Program-made: the position numbers and the translations under genes
The notes under the pieces: generated by a model
Told to the model about the DNA's origin: nothing
Database searches by the model: none
Seen by the model: only the letters and a program-made list of their open reading frames with translations
In this document: positions 20,601-31,317 of the stretch, piece by piece
How positions within the stretch are numbered: position 1 is the first letter of the stretch
Layout of the letters: each line of letters begins with the position of its first letter
Assembly (NCBI GenBank): GCA_000469685.2
Contig: LS997562.1
Span: forward strand, 15,800,275-15,864,274
DNA: 64,000 nt
Source: Haemonchus contortus
Taxonomy: Eukaryota; Nematoda; Chromadorea; Rhabditida; Trichostrongylidae
Direction of reading: 5' to 3'

Positions 20601-23600
20601 ATGAACCGATAGAGTTTTGAATACTGTTTACGAAACTGGAAATTAAAACTGCAAAATGGTTCTCCTAATAAAGTTATGGGAGCCCAACTTTTGCTCGACA
20701 GTTTTATCAATTGGATATGCGAACTCGTCGCTTTCAAATCGAGTGCCCAAGTGGTACAGTGGTAGTGGTCGCGCTTCATGGGCGGGATGTGAGGGTTTGC
20801 TCCCCGCCGCTGTACGCATTTCTGCAAAGTGAATGCCTGTTTTCAACATTTCAGCATTTCATCAAACTTGAAAAGCTTTAAAGCTCCGAATCTAGTGGTC
20901 AGAGCTGGAATGCTCCTGGTGCAAGGCAGGGTATGTTGTTGAAAACCTAGACTTACGTACTACATTTGGTGGGTGTTGTTAAATCTCGAGACAAATGACT
21001 GTTTTGTCTCCGGTTGTAGAGGAGCATCATGTATAAGGTGCGTAGTTAGTGTGCTCGGTTCCTCACGAACATCTTATACATCTCTGGCACCTCGCTGTTA
21101 CTTCAAGTCGAAAATGGAATAGAATCACTTAACTAAGTGCATAACCATTATTCCTTGGATGGGAGCGAAGAGAGAAATTAAAAGCAGAAATAAGGCGTTC
21201 ACTTAAACAAATGTCAGAAAAGGTTTAGAGAGTTTTTAATGGAATGAAAAAAACTTTTTGGAAAAATACCGACGATGACGGGGAGCAAACCCTCGTGCAG
21301 CACCTATAAAGCGAGACCACTACCACTATGCCACGTGGGCACTTGATATCGAACCGACGAGTTCGCATATCCAATTGAGACAACTGTCGAGCAAAAGTCG
21401 GGCCCCCATAACTTTATATATATATATTTATTACATGAGCTGAACTCATGTGAAGAAGATCAAATTAGCACTATGATACCAACAGGCCAAGGAAAACAAA
21501 ACAATCAACGAAGCTAACGTGCAGAGAAACAAAAAGTAGACAAAGATAAAAGAAAAAAAAACTAATCTATAGAACTGAAAAAAAAGACAAGCATAAAACT
21601 GGTACTCTACGGAACCAAGTGACGATCGATCGAGTTTTTGAAAGCTTGTAAACTTAACGGAAAGGTTATAGATCTAGCAAGTTTGAAATAGTCCCTTCCA
21701 GCTCTTGCTGTGAAGAAATGAAATCGTAGGTTGTGCTTAGCTCGCGGGATAAACCGTTTGATGGGAGCACCTCTGGTAACCGTGGGCCGTGCAATACAAA
21801 ACTGACAAGGATTGAGACCGGAATGACCATAGAGAATTTTGTGAAATAGAATGAGATCAAATTTTCTTCGTCTATGCGAAAGAGTGTGCAGCTGGAAATT
21901 TTTATTCCTTTCCTTACTAGGAGGTATACCATCGTATATAAACCCGAGGGCCCTAATCATCAGTTTTCGAGTGAATGAGTTCTGAACTCGTTCAAGAGCT
22001 AAGATCGATTTGGCTTTGTACGGGTTAAAAACCGGCGTGCCGTATTCCAAAATGGGTCTGACATAGGTTTTGAAAGCACGTAATAGAACCGTCGTATTTT
22101 TCGTAGTAAGGACCCTGAACAAGTTATGTACCATTGTGGTAGCCTTTTGTGCGATATTCTCGCAATGAACGTCGAAGGAAAGATTTCTTGTGATAAGAAA
22201 GCCCAAGTCTCTCTGCTGCTCCACCTTCTTGATCGGTGCTCCTTCTATGCTGTATGTGAATTGTTCGTTTTTCAACGAAAGATGCAAAACACTAGTTTTC
22301 TCTTTCGACAGCGGCAGGCCCCACTTTCTAGACCAGTTACTAACAGCATCAATGGCCATTTGAAGGCGCGAGCAGTCTTCCAACGAACGTATCGGACAAT
22401 ATAACTTCAAGTCATCGGCAAACGCAGTGCATGAAGCACCACACCTAGTAATGATACAGGGCAATTCAAACGTAAAAATGTTAAAGAGGACAGGAGAAAG
22501 AACGCCACCCTGAGGCACCCCACTAGGCGCCTTCCGTGGAAAAGAGAATGTATCATTGACTCGAACCATGAACTGACGGTCAGTTAGAAAGGCACGGATC
22601 CAGGAAATGATCCGAGAATGCACACCAATCAAGGAGAGCTTAGTAATTAGCTTTTGATGGTCTACTCGGTCGAAAGCTTTAGAAAAATCTAAGTATACTA
22701 CATCCACGCTAATTCCTTCATCCAAGGATATGGTCCAGTTGTTAAGCGACTCCAGTAGTGCAGTAACAGTGGATTTTCCTTCTTGAAAACCGTGCTGAAA
22801 CGGTGAAAGAATGGAGTGCTCCATAATATGCGCTACAATTTTCTTCTTCAAAATTTTTTCAAAAGCACGAGCAAAAATTGACGTTATACTGATAGGCCGA
22901 TAATTATCCGGACAATCATAAGGCGCCTTTTTCGGTATAGGAGTGACGTATGCCATTTTCCATCTAGAGGGAATTTCAGACCTCATAAAACTAAGATTGC
23001 AAATATATTGCAGCGGTCCAACAATGACATGAGCAACGTTCTTTATGAAATGAGTCGGTATCTCATCAGGGGTAAGCGAGCAGGACGAAGGCCAGCGCAG
23101 CAAGATAGCAAGGAGGTCATCAGCTTGAACCCACGCGGAGTCGGGCATAACCGGGTACATGTCAAGTCCGGAAAGATCGGTTAAATCCTCTGACGCGCTC
23201 GGAGCAAACGCCTTTTCAAAGGTAGAAGCAAGTATTTCAGCTTTATCTTTATCACTGTGGAGTGGCAAGCCGTCATAACCTCTCAAGCAGCCAAGCTTGG
23301 GTCTACTGTTGAGCCTTGATCTGACATATTTATAAAATGCATCTTTATCACTGGACTCGATGACTTTCCTCTCAACGGAGCAGTTGTACTTAAATAACTT
23401 CCGCTCAAACACAACATTTAACCTGCGAAAGGCGGACCGACTTTCCGGTGTGTCATTCAGAGTAACATCGACCCAGGCCTGCCTCCTCTTGTTATAGAGG
23501 CGTCGAAGGTATGACGGCAAATGTAAACGAGATAAGGGAACATGGATTATAGGAACATACAAAGATATGCAATGTTGAAGTATTGCTAGAAAAAGCTCAT

Positions 23601-25918
23601 ACATATCGTCAACTGAGTGAGTGAAGCCAAAAGAGGCATACCAGTCAATCCCAGCCAGATATGCCCTGATAGCATTGTAATCAGCATCTTTAAAACTTCG
23701 CCTCTTAATGAGTGGCTCGCTGACCGCCAGAAGGTTCAAGTCGAAAAGTATACTATTATGGTCGCTACTACCCAGAGGGGGCGCAACAGTCAGACCGCGA
23801 ATCAACCCCTCAGTGTTGGTCAGCACTAAGTCTAGAATATTAACTCCTAGTGTGGGCTGTTTAACATGTTGCGTGAGAAAATGAGTTCTGCATAGGTCGA
23901 CAAATGATTTGGAAACCGCGGAACATTTATAGTTGCAATGGTTCAACCAATCGATATCAGAGAAATTGAAGTCCCCAGTTATGATGCAGCGATGGTCACA
24001 GGAGATGAGGTCACTGATTGCATGAAGTAACTGATTAGTGGCCGCAGCTGTAGCAGAAGGGGCCCTGTATACGATTAAAAGACGCAAGGAGACGCTGTCC
24101 AAATTACTCAATACATTGTCTACACATAGGATCTCATACGCCTTGGAGCAGCTCTCGCGGAAAACTACAACAGGAGACAGGGCCTTCTTAACCAAGATTG
24201 CAACACCTCCACCTTTTTTTGCAACACGGTCGCACCTGATCAGGTCATATTGTGGCCAGCGGTTACCGAGAGAAGACGCCCACTGAACGCCCGCGATAAG
24301 CCATGTTTCAGTTAAGGTAACTATGTCAAAGCCGAAATGTTCGATTTGGTAAAAAAGTGCGCGTCGATTTTTATGAATAGAACGTATATTGGCATACAAG
24401 CACAACAAACGGCGCCCCTGGTTCCGAGGAGCACTTACAAGTTTGACGGACCGACTTGATTTGCAACAGGAGCACTGGTATCAACACTGACATCTGATAC
24501 ATCAACAAGCTCAGGAAAACTACGGTAACCAATCGACTTATCTTGGTTTTCTACCGATTTGAACGACGAAGTGTTACGCCGCGCAAGCCGCTCAGTACGA
24601 GCGCGGCTCCTCTCCTCCCTAGTCAGGGATGGCCTTATGAAAATTTTGGGTATGGAAAAATACCTGAGACGAGGTGCACGGCGCAACACTTGCCTTGCAT
24701 AAAAAGATGACGGCAAAACTACTTTTAATAGTCTGGGGACTGCTGGAACCTAAAGCTTATAAGGAGAACCATTTTGCAAATTGATTTTCCAGTTTCGTAA
24801 GCAGCATTAAAAATTCTTTCGATATATCTGGGTCTCCATTCAAAGTTCCAAGACAAGTAGACTACCCCTCCCTGGTTGGACTCGCAGCAGGGACAAATCT
24901 GACTTTACTTGTACCAGCTTCACAAAGACTGACCAATGGAACAACAGGTGATATAGGTGAAATTCCGATGATTTCAAAATTTCTAGCTTTTTTACCATAA
25001 TTTATTATTCTGGACGAACACTTCAGTTATTTTTAGAAAGTGTACCTCCAGATTGTCGTGTCTACGTCATTATCGATCACCTTTGAATGGCCCTAGACTT
25101 GAGAGATAAATTCGCTCGTGCAATGTAAATGCAGTATAAGCACGTGGAAGTGACACGAGTACCAGGCAGGAGTTCATGACAAGGTAAGCTCGTTGCTTGA
25201 TGTTAGCTAACGACAGGTTTCTTTTGTTAGCCAATGGAGTAAGTTTAGTCTATGATAGGCAAACAGCTAAGGTTTCAGTTTCACTGTTGCCCACCAATGG
25301 TAGCTCCATGCTTTTTAAATACCAGATCCCCAACAGTATCTCAGTTGCTCAAAAAATTTTTGCTTCTTGAATCACAAACGACATCGTCGGATCCAATAAA
25401 TTTCATTCAACAATTACCTGGCCGCAGAAACTGAACTTACCGTGAAGCTCGTTTCCAAGTAGTTATCGTACATAAGCTGAACCCTTGTCATTGAAGATTT
25501 GTCGTAATCGGCTAATTCGGCGGATGATAGAAAGCCGTCGTCTGAATAGAAGAACATTCGTAGTCAGAAACCATGCATACAGTATTCCGCATACCGTAAT
25601 CAAAAGGTATCACCTTGATTATCAATTGAACGATAGTAACTCACTGTTTGTGTCGATGTCTGTAAAGCATTTCCAAGCGACCTGATTGCTGCACTTCTCC
25701 GTAGCCACGAATTGTGCAAAATTGAGACCTCGTGGATCAGGAGTAGTAGTATCTGCTACTCCGAAAAAGTTGTTAAGATTGCTACTCAGGTATCGGAGGA
25801 GGTCGAGGTTCACTGCAGGGAGCGACGTCTCGATTTCAGAGATGTCATTGCTGTCGATGTAGACTGGCAAAGCAGATGTTGTTACCAAAACGGCAACGAA
25901 CATTGCTGTCGGAAACAT
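17655..25918 (-). CDS. Small secreted EF-hand calcium-binding protein, 193 aa, 4 exons
   Basis: Exons 25645-25918, 25441-25541, 17875-18022 and 17655-17713 splice in phase with GT..AG ends to a 193-residue protein ending in TGA. The N-terminus MFPTAMFVAVLVTTSALP is a signal peptide, so export is expected. Two good EF loops are visible: one across the exon 1/2 junction (DTNNDGFLSSAE) and DNNNDDFISYGE in exon 3. A third, DLDGDGRLDKAG, lacks the acidic residue at position 12. Cysteines in the EKCSNQVAWKCF stretch could pair. The start was chosen because TTGCAG lies 1 nt upstream, a trans-splice-like site; an upstream ATG at 26020 is in frame but would bury the signal peptide. The specific family is not recognised. 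Intron 2 is 7.4 kb and full of transposons. Confidence 0.8.
18659..19920 (-). mobile_element. mariner transposon, inactivated
   Basis: Perfect 28-bp inverted ends starting TTAGGTTGAGTCATAAGTCC and a TA duplication at 18657-18658 and 19921-19922. The 1262-bp length is normal for mariner. Minus-strand fragments of transposase read FLSGHEPAA and YKWHQKFASGDYSVENEDRPG, then HDNARPHIA and SSDLDPSDYHLFPHL (the last two DD34D acids). In-frame stops at the ends of LDLKVLRS and GESVHSSS and a frameshift break it. It lies in intron 2 of the EF-hand gene. A mariner named bandit is known from hookworm; identity with it cannot be checked here. Confidence 0.93.
20540..20830 (+). repeat. tRNA-derived dispersed repeat, uninterrupted copy
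   Basis: Contains AAGTGGTACAGTGGTAGTGG (A-box-like) and GGGTTTGCTCCCC (B-box-like) at about 20747-20812. The copy is repeated inverted at 21230-21420 plus 24757-24880, which is split by a CR1 element. It is probably a tRNA-derived SINE; outer limits are uncertain. Confidence 0.65.
21230..21420 (-). repeat. tRNA-derived repeat, second copy, 3' part (split by CR1)
   Basis: Inverted relative to 20540-20830. Reads AAAGTTATGGGGGCCCGAC then the tRNA-like head. It continues at 24757-24880 on the other side of the CR1 element. Confidence 0.7.
21607..24408 (-). CDS. CR1-like retrotransposon ORF2: endonuclease and reverse transcriptase, ~933 aa
   Basis: Encodes the enzyme for target-primed reverse transcription. 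The endonuclease shows ANIRSIHKN, TETWL (about residue 35), GDFNFSDIDW and SDHNSILFDL. RT blocks are RPISITS, YLDFSKAFDRVDH, GVPQGGVLSPVLFN and AFADDLKLY, then LGFLITR. The frame has no stops. The start is unclear: no ATG lies near the N-terminus, and the open frame extends upstream through LVSAPRNQGRR to about 24480, overlapping the short ORF by about 45 nt. Initiation by frameshift or re-initiation is possible. It is intact otherwise. Confidence 0.93.
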   Translation of the reverse strand: MLCLYANIRSIHKNRRALFYQIEHFGFDIVTLTETWLIAGVQWASSLGNRWPQYDLIRCDRVAKKGGGVAILVKKALSPVVVFRESCSKAYEILCVDNVLSNLDSVSLRLLIVYRAPSATAAATNQLLHAISDLISCDHRCIITGDFNFSDIDWLNHCNYKCSAVSKSFVDLCRTHFLTQHVKQPTLGVNILDLVLTNTEGLIRGLTVAPPLGSSDHNSILFDLNLLAVSEPLIKRRSFKDADYNAIRAYLAGIDWYASFGFTHSVDDMYELFLAILQHCISLYVPIIHVPLSRLHLPSYLRRLYNKRRQAWVDVTLNDTPESRSAFRRLNVVFERKLFKYNCSVERKVIESSDKDAFYKYVRSRLNSRPKLGCLRGYDGLPLHSDKDKAEILASTFEKAFAPSASEDLTDLSGLDMYPVMPDSAWVQADDLLAILLRWPSSCSLTPDEIPTHFIKNVAHVIVGPLQYICNLSFMRSEIPSRWKMAYVTPIPKKAPYDCPDNYRPISITSIFARAFEKILKKKIVAHIMEHSILSPFQHGFQEGKSTVTALLESLNNWTISLDEGISVDVVYLDFSKAFDRVDHQKLITKLSLIGVHSRIISWIRAFLTDRQFMVRVNDTFSFPRKAPSGVPQGGVLSPVLFNIFTFELPCIITRCGASCTAFADDLKLYCPIRSLEDCSRLQMAIDAVSNWSRKWGLPLSKEKTSVLHLSLKNEQFTYSIEGAPIKKVEQQRDLGFLITRNLSFDVHCENIAQKATTMVHNLFRVLTTKNTTVLLRAFKTYVRPILEYGTPVFNPYKAKSILALERVQNSFTRKLMIRALGFIYDGIPPSKERNKNFQLHTLSHRRRKFDLILFHKILYGHSGLNPCQFCIARPTVTRGAPIKRFIPRAKHNLRFHFFTARAGRDYFKLARSITFPLSLQAFKNSIDRHLVP
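24435..24716 (-). CDS. Short basic ORF upstream of CR1 ORF2 (possible ORF1 remnant)
   Basis: 93 codons, arginine-rich (RPSLTREERSRARTERLARR), lying inside the CR1 element and ending just before the ORF2 coding region in another frame. CR1-group elements often have an ORF1 for a nucleic-acid-binding protein; no zinc knuckle or esterase motif is seen, so the assignment is weak. Confidence 0.4.
   Translation of the reverse strand: MPSSFYARQVLRRAPRLRYFSIPKIFIRPSLTREERSRARTERLARRNTSSFKSVENQDKSIGYRSFPELVDVSDVSVDTSAPVANQVGPSNL
24757..24880 (-). repeat. tRNA-derived repeat, second copy, 5' part (split by CR1)
   Basis: Minus strand GAATGGAGACCCAGAT and TACGAAACTGG, then GCAAAATGGTTCTCCT, match 20590-20665 in order; interrupted by the CR1 element at 24756. 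Confidence 0.75.
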
Positions 25919-26078
25919 TCTGCAATCATGAAGCTTGTGATGTACGGCTATGGTTAGTGAACACCGACAGGGAACTGTGAGCATAGGTGTAGCACTAGAT
26001 GTTCGAGGCAGTGTTTGCAAGGACCATCATTGGAAAATGCGTCAAACAAAAAACAAACAACTAGGGGCTCGTACAAAT

Positions 26079-26206
26079 GGTTTTTGATCTTGTCTCTCCT
26101 TGTTTACAGCCCTTCGAGGGGCTGACCGACCGTCTACCGCCCTCCTCCCTCCTAGAACTGCCTCGTGGCACGCCGGCCGGCGGGCCGGCGGACTATGAAA
26201 GCAGCC
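26079..26206. mobile_element. Foldback MITE, GGCTGCTTTC family, left end unclear
   Basis: The body CAGCCCTTCGAGGGGC to GACTATGAAAGCAGCC matches the element at 62807-62957. The left terminus has diverged. It ends about 160 bp upstream of the EF-hand gene start, so it may lie in its promoter. Confidence 0.6.
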
Positions 26207-27629
26207 ATTGTGAGTTCCTTCTTTTTTTAGGATGTCTAGTGGCCGGTTACTTTTCTTCTTCATTTCTACACTCTTCGCATACATTTGAGAGTTTTTCGCT
26301 TTTAGTGTATGCTCAACATATCAATTTACAAAGCCAAATTACAACAATTTCATGGCTAATCTATGTTGGTTGGTGGGCCCCAAACAGGGAAAGTGTTAGC
26401 GGCCTGTACAAGGACCAGAGACGCTACTCTTCAACAGAGAATATTAATTGTTAGTTTGTTCGGAAAGCATCTGCCAAAAATTTGGCAATAATCCAGCACA
26501 TAATATACCTGGTTCCCTTTTCTTTGCTTATTTAAGCTCTGATAATCGAATGCCCCCTCCTATCCCATACGCACTTTACTACGAGTTTGAATATGGCCGC
26601 TGATCCGAGGAAGCCCATCCTTTGTGCCCAGCATTTGGCCTAGAAGCCCCTTCGAGGCGACTATGTCCACGCCTAGTTTCAAAGCTTCAAATTCCACAAT
26701 GTGAAGGATGAAGATGAGTCTCGATATGGTCAACCCACTACGATGCCATAAAATCAGCAGTTTTGTGATTTATTATGTGCATACAAGCCTCCACAGTATT
26801 TCTGTGGAAATTTTCCCAAGCTCTGGAAAAGGATGTTTGCGGCGTTATGGCAGATATTTTCTGAACACTCCAGGTGGTAGCCAAGTTGGCGGCCACGAGG
26901 TAGTCGAAAAAATCGCACAACTTGGAGGCAAAAGAAGACGATGAAGGGCGTAATAGGTCCAACAATAAGAAAAAAAAAAGAATGGAAGGAATAACGCATC
27001 GTCATGCCAAGGTAGGCTCACAAATGGTATTGTGGAAGTAATGGAGCAACAGAAGTGGTAATAATGTTGACAGAAAATGTTTACAGAAATGAAACTTCAG
27101 ATACACAAAGTACGTTGATATTATGTGGTATCAACATACAGAAGTTCTTCTCACAGGCAATATTTTGAATTTTTTTACACAGAAATGAGCAGTCAAAACG
27201 AAAGACCCACTCTGGGGATTATTAGCTAAATCTTTTCGCATAATCACTTCTATTTTTTAGCCTGTAACGTTTACTGTAACTTTACTGGACAATCTGACTT
27301 GAGAATGTGGCAGGAAGACCTCTCGAAATCTGGATGCTACAGTTGAAGTATGGAACGTTAGTGCCACCGATGTTCATAGAGAACAAAGTACTTATTGTCT
27401 ATGCTTAGCAGCGAAGACCTTCAAGGATGGCCTTCGAGTTCGTTTATCGCAGTAGCAAAACAATTCGCGATCAATCATGACGAAAATAGAAATAACATAA
27501 GATCAAAGAGTGCAACATTCATGCGGGACTATATCTTCAATTGCAAGTTCCACTACCCACATCCTAGTATCGTGGAAAGTTTCCTCGAGTCACAGTCTGC
27601 CCCCGGCTCGATTTCAGCCTGAGCCACCC

Positions 27630-27845
27630 GAGATTTACTCCTTCCTGGGTCGGTTAGCTGGTACCAGACTCGTCTAGGACTATAAGAACATTAGCTTATA
27701 CATCGGCTGGCCAACACAAGTCATTATTTAGGCCATAAGCGCATTCATAACGCCACTACGTTTCTGAATGGAAGTCGAACGCGGGGCGCATTCCTTAGAC
27801 GGGATCGATCAACGTTCAAAGGTTTATCCTTTATCCTTCGATTTT
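27630..27845 (-). repeat. Dispersed repeat, copy 2 of the 15590-15845 family
   Basis: Homologous along about 200 bp, with several conserved blocks (GGTACCAGACTC, CATCGGCTGGCCAACAC, TTCTGAATGGAAGTCG). Limits are uncertain. Confidence 0.55.
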
Positions 27846-28909
27846 CGAGGCTGAGGGGAGGCAGCTTCGAATCGCCCCAAATTTTGCGGCATTAGTGGGT
27901 GCTATTTTGGATAAGTAGACGATAGTTCTTGCGGAGACCTTAAACTCACTGCGGCCTGCATAGCTGCTAAACGTAGAGCCGTGTAGAGGCCCAAAAAATT
28001 TCTGCATTCTGTATCAGCTTTGTTAGTTCGGTCTATTTCAAGAAACACCTCTTGGATGAACCATCAGATTCTATAATTCTGAATACAATTGCTGCAAAAT
28101 GCTTCAAAATGAAACTTTTCGGAATGCATTTATTGATATTCCTGGAATAAGAGGAATAAAGGATTGATATAATCTATTCATTCACTTTTGGAAACGAATA
28201 TACAAAGAGCGTAAGAGCGGGTTCTGTGACAAGAGGCTGCGAACGCTGGAATGTAAGCAGGCACTCGTGGGAGGTGTGTTTGCATTCACTTGCCAACGAA
28301 GCACCACAAACCAAATCATCATAGATTTTCGTCTAAACGAATACGATCAATTTGAGAGAACAAATGACTTTGTATTTGCCGGTACTCTTTTGCTCAATGT
28401 CAAGATGAGCTCTGTGGAAGTGTGGAGTTGCCATGATACTAAGAAGTCGGATCACTGGGCTAACGCATCCTTTTCGAATAATGTTGACCCATCACTCACG
28501 TCCCTCGCGATCGTGGACGATATGGTGCAGGCAAGCAGGAGGTGTGAATTCCCAGCTATGCCCGCACACACATACACACACCCACAGACATACATATGTA
28601 CATATAGACAAACAGACAGACAACTTAGTGAGCTATGCACAGTAGGATTATTCGTTTCTAAACCTTCACTCCTATAACACAAAGGACGCTAGCGCTTTGT
28701 GGGACACTCTCCAAACTGCTATCCAATCACACCCAGAATGAGCCCGACCTTACGAAGACAGTTTTCATTCCGCCATAGACGTTACTATACCATCGAAAAC
28801 AATGTTGTTTATACAGTAAGTCTTCAAAATCGCTCTCTTACGGCACCGATGCGAATGTCGTCCAAAACGCGGCCGTCCGTCTTGGACGTTTGTTGCACCA
28901 AGACACCGA

Positions 28910-29280
28910 GAGGTAAGCAAACCAGCCCGTTTGGCCCTCCTGCTGGATGCATTTCCTTATTCTCCAATTCTGTTTAAGGGTCTCATAATCCCACTCAGGG
29001 AAAGTACGAGGTGAGTCGCTTCTAAATCCCAGGTGGAAGTTCTTTATACGGTGTACATAGGGCTGCCGTGCAACTGTGACAGTATGGTGTGCTTTAACAG
29101 TTGATTCATATATTCGCCCATTGTCTTCCACATATTAATAAGGAAGTCTCTTCCACATGGGATTTGAAAGCGGCTCCCCACGTACATTCCCTGAGTGGGA
29201 TTATGAGACCTTTAAACGGAATCGCAGGATAAGGAAATGCATCTAGCAGAAAGCCAGACGGGCTGGTTTGCCTACCTCGT
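28910..29280. repeat. Inverted repeat, ~130-bp diverged arms
   Basis: Arms at about 28910-29040 and 29150-29280 match inverted, for example AAACCAGCCCGT and TCTCATAATCCCACTCAGGG. Part of the arm recurs at 30047-30076. Probably a foldback DNA element. Confidence 0.7.
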
Positions 29281-29499
29281 TTCATTGTGGTTTAATTTCA
29301 CATGCAAATGGTGAGTGGTCACAACTTTCAGAATTAAATTGCTTAATGGTCGTTATTTTTTAGCTAGAGCCTTTTGTTTAGGAAATATTGATATATTGAG
29401 TATACTGAGGTCTTTCAAACAATCTATGTTTATTATTGGTGTTATTTACCTGAGCTGACCTTTTTATTAGCCATTCTTTGGAAATCTACTTTGTATTAG

Positions 29500-29935
29500 A
29501 ATCCGGTGAAATGGTCTGTAAAGAATTTGCTGTGCAGAAGAAATTGGGGTGGGGTTGGCATCAGAGTACGACAATTCCGAACTGGAGCTCTGCCATCACA
29601 GTAACAATGCGGCGAATAAGAGTCCTTGATATCCGTCAGTATCAACCTCTAGCCATGTGCCGAGATAAAGGCTAGCCTGCGCTCCTTTAGGAAAGTCAGT
29701 ATTGGTCCGCATGTACAACACTCAGCGCTTTCCCCACTCATCGTGGATGTCATTCCGGGAAATCTTCGTGAAAGAGCGGACCCACGACTTCTATGCTTAT
29801 GCATAGTGCTTGAGTATGACGGACAGAATGTGCTCGATCAAAGGAGCTATGGTCCCGCCATTTGTTTGCATCTAAGTTAAACGTCAAAGTATGTGACCGC
29901 GTAGTCAAATGAGAAGGAGTTGCTTACATCGACCG
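29500..29935 (+). mobile_element. Decayed RTE reverse-transcriptase fragment
   Basis: Reads WHQSTTIPNW (compare [10 protein letters not shown] in the intact RTE), then after stops SKLNVK, which matches the region after YADD. Very degraded; limits are uncertain. Confidence 0.45.
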
Positions 29936-30078
29936 TTCCACGTTCGGTGACTAGCTTTTTTGCCAAAAAAGGGTGCCAGAACTTGTCAAATAGAGAATCA
30001 ATAAATTCTTCGGTTGGCTAGTGGTACTTGAAACACACCTCGGTGTCTGAGGTAAGCAAACTAGCCCGTTTGGCTTCG

Positions 30079-30187
30079 GTCCCCGTCCTTCACACGAGGC
30101 CACATCCAAAGACGGGCTCAGAAGTGGTTTCATTGAAATCACTTCTGAGCTCATCTTTGGATGTGGCCTCGTGTGAAGGACGGGGAC
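30079..30187. repeat. 54-bp-arm palindrome
   Basis: Left arm GTCCCCGTCCTTCACACGAG... and right arm ...CTCGTGTGAAGGACGGGGAC meet almost without spacer. There are about three differences near the centre, all transitions. Confidence 0.85.
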
Positions 30188-30623
30188 TGCGGTGGCGCGG
30201 TGCTGGGGACGAGACCGCCATAACATCATGCCTACCATCATGGGAAAGGAGAAACCTACAAACGTTTTCAGAAAGAATGCGCTTATTAGAATCTTAGCAT
30301 TCTGAAGTTATTCTTACTTTGAGCGTTTGACAGGTAATTTGATAACTATAGAGTGAATCCTTGAGGTTTTATAGTGATGGTAGAGAGATTTGCACTAATT
30401 CATATTAAGTCATAGTAAAAACATGGACTGAAGCAAATCTCGTTTGCTTCATCTCAGCTGAAGAGTATGTAGCCACCGCATCAAAATTCGTACGTAATCT
30501 GGCGCGCGGTACGTTGCGTGCCACCTGCCTGAAGAGCTCTGATGGGGTCACGCGCGTATCGCACGTTTCCCTCACGGCGGCGAACGGAAAGTCTATCCGC
30601 TGGCTGCGCAGACAAACATACGT

Positions 30624-30801
30624 ACATATTGCCAGTAGGGGAGAGGGACAGGTGACAACAGTCACCCTACGCGACTACTTAAACCAGTTGCTCATTGGCA
30701 GTAGGGCCTCTGTTTCGCCTACCACAACGCTCTACTGTGCAGCACCCATCGCATCGGCTGTAGCCAGCCTGTCCTATCCCTCTCCCCTATTGGTAATATG
30801 T
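30624..30801. mobile_element. Small TIR element (MITE), 178 bp
   Basis: Ends ACATATTGCCAGTAGGGGAG and, inverted, ACATATTACCAATAGGGGAG; the match continues through GAGGGACAGG with a short indel. No coding capacity. No clear target duplication. Confidence 0.65.
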
Positions 30802-31114
30802 AATAGTGATAAGTAATATGGTCTCTATATAAATATCAATACTCACAGAAGAATTCTCACTCCCCTACACCATCAGTTGTAGGCCTCGCACGACGCTACG
30901 GCCCGCCGCATGTCAATCTAGTTGTAACGTTTAACTGTGTCTTATTTACACAATACTTCGCATTGGCCGATGTACGAAGAGCGTGTGTGAAACTCGACTG
31001 TGCACTCGAATTCGTAATGGCCTATAAGGTCTTCGACAGAGAAACCAGAAGACAACGCGCGAACCGCCTTTCCAAAGTACCTTGCAGTGAAATTAAATGA
31101 ATGGGTTAGCCAGT

Positions 31115-31314
31115 GGCTGCTTTCAGACCTCAACGACTCATCCGGCCGTCCGTCCGTCCGTCCGACGCGTGCAGACGGCGGCGCCTGACCGTTGTTGACA
31201 ACACTAGATCACGTGCCAGCGCTGTCAACACCACTCTAGCGACCGCCGTCGCAGCACGCACGCGTCGGACGGACGGACGGACGGTCGGTCGCTTGTCGAA
31301 GTCTGAAAGCGGCC
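31115..31314. mobile_element. Foldback MITE, GGCTGCTTTC family, 200 bp
   Basis: Ends GGCTGCTTTCAGACCTCAAC and the inverse of GTCGAAGTCTGAAAGCGGCC; 3-bp duplications AGT at 31112-31114 and 31315-31317. The interior contains CCGTCCGTCCGTCCGTCC and its inverse run, so it folds on itself. Confidence 0.85.
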
Positions 31315-31317
31315 AGT

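Larger units (their letters stand above)
21421..24756 (-). mobile_element. Full-length CR1-like LINE nested in a tRNA-derived repeat
   Basis: About 3.3 kb. Boundaries follow from comparison with the uninterrupted repeat at 20540-20830: the target reads CTCCT-ATAAAGTTATGG there and is split here, with a TATAA-like overlap. The 3' end is a short (TA)n tract at 21416-21428, in place of poly(A). It carries ORF2 (21607-24408) and a short upstream ORF (24435-24716). Confidence 0.88.
25919..28900. other. Upstream flank of the EF-hand gene, largely repeats
   Basis: Holds a foldback MITE end at about 26079-26206 and the dispersed repeat at 27630-27845. A (CA)n-type run with ACAGACAG sits near 28563-28622. 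The 136-codon ORF at 28267-28677 runs through that repeat and has no recognised family. No convincing gene. Confidence 0.4.

Noticed and set aside
28267..28677. 136-codon ORF as a gene
   Set aside because: Runs through a CA/ACAG simple repeat, no family resemblance, no splice or signal features.
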